From NCBI GenBank assembly GCA_947856675.1, contig CANUCM010000188.1, positions 1 through 7,478 on the forward strand: a stretch of DNA of 7,478 nt, in the 5' to 3' direction. Below are positions 5,395 to 7,478 of this stretch, piece after piece. The stretch is from an uncultured Clostridia bacterium (GTDB taxonomy: Bacteria > Bacillota > Clostridia > Oscillospirales > Butyricicoccaceae). The translations under genes were made by a program, and so were the position numbers. Under the pieces are notes generated by a model. That model saw only the letters and a program-made list of their open reading frames with translations, was not told where the DNA came from and searched no databases. The stretch's first letter is position 1. The number at the start of each line of letters is the position of its first letter.

Positions 5395-6119
5395 CAGCCG
5401 CCGTTGTATGCGCTGCTCTTTTTCTTCCGGCCTGCCTGCTGTGCTGCGCGGCCGTGACAGCCGCCGCCCGGCTGCACAACGAACGCGCGCTGATGCGTAC
5501 GCTGGGCGAAAAGCAAATGGTGCTGACCTTTGACGACGGCCCCTGTCCCGAAAGCACGTCCGCCATACTGGATGCACTGCAGCACTGCGGCGTTCGCGCC
5601 GTCTTTTTCATGACGGCGCAGCGGGCCGCCCGGCACCCTGAGCTGGTCCGGCGTATACAGCAGGAAGGGCATGCCATCGGCCTTCACGGGCTTTCACACC
5701 GCAGCCCCTGGCTGTGGGGCATGCTCCCCGGCTATGCCCGCCGCGAAATCAAACAGGGCACAGAAATTCTCCGCTCCCTGGGCGCGCAGCCGCTGTATTT
5801 CCGACCGGCCTGGGGGCGGCTGACTCCCTTTACGGCACTGTTCGCACGGCGTGAGGGCCTGAAGCTGTACTTCTGGCACGTCATGGCCGAAGACTGGCTG
5901 CCCGACGCCACCGCGTTTTCCATCGAGCAGCGCTTGCGGGCCCGCCGGGGCGAGCGGGCGGTTGTGTGCCTGCACGACGCCTTCCACCGCGGAAGCGGCG
6001 GCGCCGCCCTGCACACCGCAGCCGCCCTGCGGCATTTCATCCCCGTTTCGCTTGCGCAGGGCTGGCAGTTTATCCTGCCCGAACGTTCTGCATGCCCGTC
6101 TGCAAAGGAGGCTGCCTGA
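5391..6119 (+). CDS. NodB-fold polysaccharide-deacetylase family protein
   Basis: A 242-residue carbohydrate esterase 4-like protein, a family that removes N-acetyl groups from amino sugars using a bound metal. Motif 1 TFDDGP (46-51) supplies the catalytic Asp (D48) and metal Asp (D49); motif 2 HGLSH (99-103) supplies the two His ligands; FRPAWG (137-142) is motif 3, with W where Y/F is common; AEDW (166-169) and CLHD (193-196, H195) are motifs 4 and 5. All catalytic residues are intact. Residues 3-26 form one Cys/Ala-rich membrane segment, with no basic residue before it and R27, R32 and R36 after it. ATG 5391 is preferred because it overlaps the upstream stop (ATGA) and preserves coupling; an in-frame GTG at 5379 would add four residues. 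The next gene overlaps by 1 nt. The substrate is unknown; context suggests a sugar on a lipid rather than a polymer. Confidence 0.92.
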   Translation: MTAAVVCAALFLPACLLCCAAVTAAARLHNERALMRTLGEKQMVLTFDDGPCPESTSAILDALQHCGVRAVFFMTAQRAARHPELVRRIQQEGHAIGLHGLSHRSPWLWGMLPGYARREIKQGTEILRSLGAQPLYFRPAWGRLTPFTALFARREGLKLYFWHVMAEDWLPDATAFSIEQRLRARRGERAVVCLHDAFHRGSGGAALHTAAALRHFIPVSLAQGWQFILPERSACPSAKEAA

Positions 6120-7138
6120 TGAAAGGCAAAAAAACGGCGCTGTGGACCATCGTACTGCTTCTCTTATCCGCGGCTTTTTTCGCCTGGCTGCTCCGGGGCG
6201 CCGACCTCGCCGGCATCCGCTCTGCCGTACGGCAGGCCCGGATGCACTGGCTTGTCGCCGGCGTCACGCTGGTCGCTCTGTTTCTTCTCTGCCAGGCCGC
6301 GGCTCTTCGCATGCTTCTGCGCCGCTGCGGCCAGCACATCGGCCTGTTAAGCAGCCTGCGGGCCGCGCTGACCGGCTTTTACTTCAGCGGCATCACCCCC
6401 TCCGCCTCCGGCGGCCAGCCGGCACAGGTCTGGCAGCTGTCCCGGCTCGGCATACCGCCCGGCGCTTCCGCCGGCGCACTTTTGCTGATGCAAATCGCCG
6501 ATCAGGCTGTGATGATCGTTCTCGGCATTGCGGGCTTTCTTTTGTGCGGCGGTCTTATCGCCGGGACGCACGGCGGCATCAGAGCCCTCCTGCTGTATGG
6601 CTTCTTTGCCGCCGCCGTGGTCTTTGCCCTGCTGCTGGGAGCCCTGGTGTCGGGCCGGCGCTTTGAGCACGCCATCGCCGCCTGCATCCGCTGCGCTCTT
6701 CTGCGGCGCCTTATCCGCAATCCTGACGCGCTGTGCGAGCGCCTGCACCGCCAAATTGAACAGTTTAATGCCTGCGCGGCGCTGTTTGCGCGTTCGGGGC
6801 GGCTTTCCGTTCAGCTGCTGCTCATCACCCTGGTGCAGCAGCTGTGCATCCTGTCAGTGCCCTGCGCCGTCTACTGCGCTTTCGGCCTGACCGGGCAGCC
6901 GCTGTGGCGTCTTGTCGCCGCTCAGGCCATGCTGTCCATTGCCGTGGATACCCTCCCTCTTCCCGGCGCGGTGGGCGCCTCCGAAAGCGCCTTTGTCGCC
7001 GTGCAGGGCCTGTTTTTCGGCCCTCTGGCCCTGCCCGCCATGCTTCTCTCCCGCGGGCTCAGCTTTTATTTGACCATGGCGGTTGCCGGCGTGGTTACCG
7101 CCATGCCGCTGCCGCATCATTCTGACGCGCACGCCTGA
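6119..7138 (+). CDS. LPG-synthase-TM / UPF0104 flippase-like integral membrane protein
   Basis: A 339-residue polytopic protein of the family that includes YbhN and the flippase half of MprF; members are linked to movement or anchoring of lipids across the membrane. About 7-8 hydrophobic segments are seen, including about 6-25, 44-66, 117-143, 159-181, 224-247 and 300-330. Family hallmarks are the loop GFYFSGITPSASGGQPAQ (86-103), with the conserved PSxxGG(Q/E)P, and the C-terminal LPLPGAVGASES (279-290), corresponding to the P-G-G-x-G-x-x-E element. There is no aminoacyl-transferase domain, so it is not a complete MprF. Start is ATG 6119, sharing one base with the deacetylase stop (TGATG), with AAAGGAGG (6104-6111) 7 nt upstream; an upstream extension to 5966 in this frame only overlaps the deacetylase gene. 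Last gene of the three-gene operon. The lipid cargo is not shown by the sequence. Confidence 0.92.
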   Translation: MKGKKTALWTIVLLLLSAAFFAWLLRGADLAGIRSAVRQARMHWLVAGVTLVALFLLCQAAALRMLLRRCGQHIGLLSSLRAALTGFYFSGITPSASGGQPAQVWQLSRLGIPPGASAGALLLMQIADQAVMIVLGIAGFLLCGGLIAGTHGGIRALLLYGFFAAAVVFALLLGALVSGRRFEHAIAACIRCALLRRLIRNPDALCERLHRQIEQFNACAALFARSGRLSVQLLLITLVQQLCILSVPCAVYCAFGLTGQPLWRLVAAQAMLSIAVDTLPLPGAVGASESAFVAVQGLFFGPLALPAMLLSRGLSFYLTMAVAGVVTAMPLPHHSDAHA

Positions 7139-7152
7139 GCGGTCAGACATAA

Positions 7153-7188
7153 AAAGCCCCCATCTCCCGGCCGGGAGATGGGGGCTTT
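7153..7188 (-). terminator. Terminator: perfect 36-bp dyad after the EF-G-like gene
   Basis: AAAGCCCCCATCTCCCGG (7153-7170) is followed directly by its exact reverse complement (7171-7188). In the minus direction the stem ends in five U (TTTTT), a good terminator for the EF-G-like gene that stops at 7204. In the plus direction only three T follow, so it would end the glycolipid operon less efficiently. Confidence 0.88.
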
Positions 7189-7203
7189 GCAAACCGAAGT
7201 CTG

Positions 7204-7478
7204 TTATTCGTCGTCGTCGCCGGAGAACTTGGCTTCGGCAATGATTTTTTCCTGCACGTTGGCCGGCACCTGCTCATACCGCTCAAAGCGCGAAGTAAAC
7301 CAGCCGCGGCCCTGCGTCATGGAACGCAGCGTGATGGCATAGTCGGCAATCTCGCTCTGCGGGACTTCCGCTTCGACAATCTGCGTGCCGTCGCCCTGCG
7401 GCTCCATGCCGAGGATGCGGCCGCGGCGCTTGTTCATATCGCCCATCACGTCGCCCGTGTTGCTGTCGGGCACGCAAA
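7204..7478 (-). CDS. fusA: Elongation factor G-like GTPase, C-terminal part
   Basis: The last 90 or so codons of an EF-G family protein; the start and the GTPase domain lie beyond the window. The visible part is domain V, which contacts the ribosome during translocation: VPDSNTGDVMGDMNKRRGRI, then AEVPQSEIADYAITLRSMTQGRG, then RFERYEQVP and an acidic tail ending GDDDE. The DVMGDMNKRRGRILGM form is closer, in my memory, to the EF-G2/EF-G-like group than to canonical EF-G, so this may be the second copy of the genome and not the main translocase. The stop is TAA at 7206-7204. It converges with the glycolipid operon across the 36-bp dyad. Confidence 0.9.
   Translation of the reverse strand, partial: CVPDSNTGDVMGDMNKRRGRILGMEPQGDGTQIVEAEVPQSEIADYAITLRSMTQGRGWFTSRFERYEQVPANVQEKIIAEAKFSGDDDE

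Noticed and set aside
5966..6118. An upstream in-frame extension of the flippase-like gene
   Set aside because: It lies wholly inside the deacetylase gene and is Arg/Pro-rich. The ATG at 6119 has an ideal AAAGGAGG 7 nt upstream and begins a proper membrane protein.
6119..7138. Reading the flippase-like gene as MprF (lysyl-PG synthase)
   Set aside because: Only the membrane half is present. The soluble aminoacyl-transferase domain is missing and there is no room for it before the stop.

Overview
The window reads as chromosomal DNA of a GC-rich Firmicute, most likely a gut-type clostridium of the Oscillospiraceae/Ruminococcaceae kind. This is inferred from strong AGGAGG-type ribosome binding sites, sigma-A style promoters in AT-rich gaps, a BofC-C-like secreted protein, a DUF4830-type protein, and typical clostridial versions of PAQR/hemolysin III, PHP phosphatase and EF-G. 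The genus cannot be fixed from sequence alone. There is no sign of phage, insertion sequence, CRISPR, tRNA or rRNA, so this looks like ordinary chromosome rather than a genomic island.

Layout. (1) 1-479, minus: start of a class A penicillin-binding protein, cut by the window edge. It is divergent from (2) 682-1047, plus: a small secreted BofC-C-like protein. A bidirectional terminator at 1053-1082 separates that from (3) 1099-2007, minus: a sugar-phosphate-type nucleotidyltransferase. (4) A second divergent promoter region (2030-2096) drives the nucleotidyltransferase leftward and a two-gene operon rightward: a PAQR/hemolysin III (TrhA) membrane protein (2127-2786) and a PHP-domain histidinol-phosphatase-like enzyme (2805-3602). 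(5) A strong bidirectional terminator (3632-3669), whose left arm is tandemly duplicated, separates that operon from a minus-strand DUF4830-type membrane-anchored protein (3671-4147). (6) 4300-7138, plus: three overlapping genes, an MGDG-synthase/UgtP-like glycosyltransferase, a NodB-fold deacetylase and an LPG-synthase-TM (UPF0104/MprF-N-like) integral membrane protein. (7) A perfect 36-bp dyad terminator at 7153-7188 lies before the C-terminal end of an EF-G-like GTPase (7204-7478, minus, partial).

How the genes may work together. The three coupled genes at 4300-7138 are the most system-like part. The plausible reading is glycolipid assembly: a sugar is added to a lipid on the inner leaflet, deacetylated, and the product is moved or anchored by the flippase-like protein. 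This is inference; no gene states its substrate. Together with the PBP and the nucleotidyltransferase, the window leans toward cell-envelope functions. I do not see an unmistakably new biological system. Longer intergenic stretches (480-681 and 4148-4299) hold promoters, leaders and small dyads, not hidden genes that I can support.
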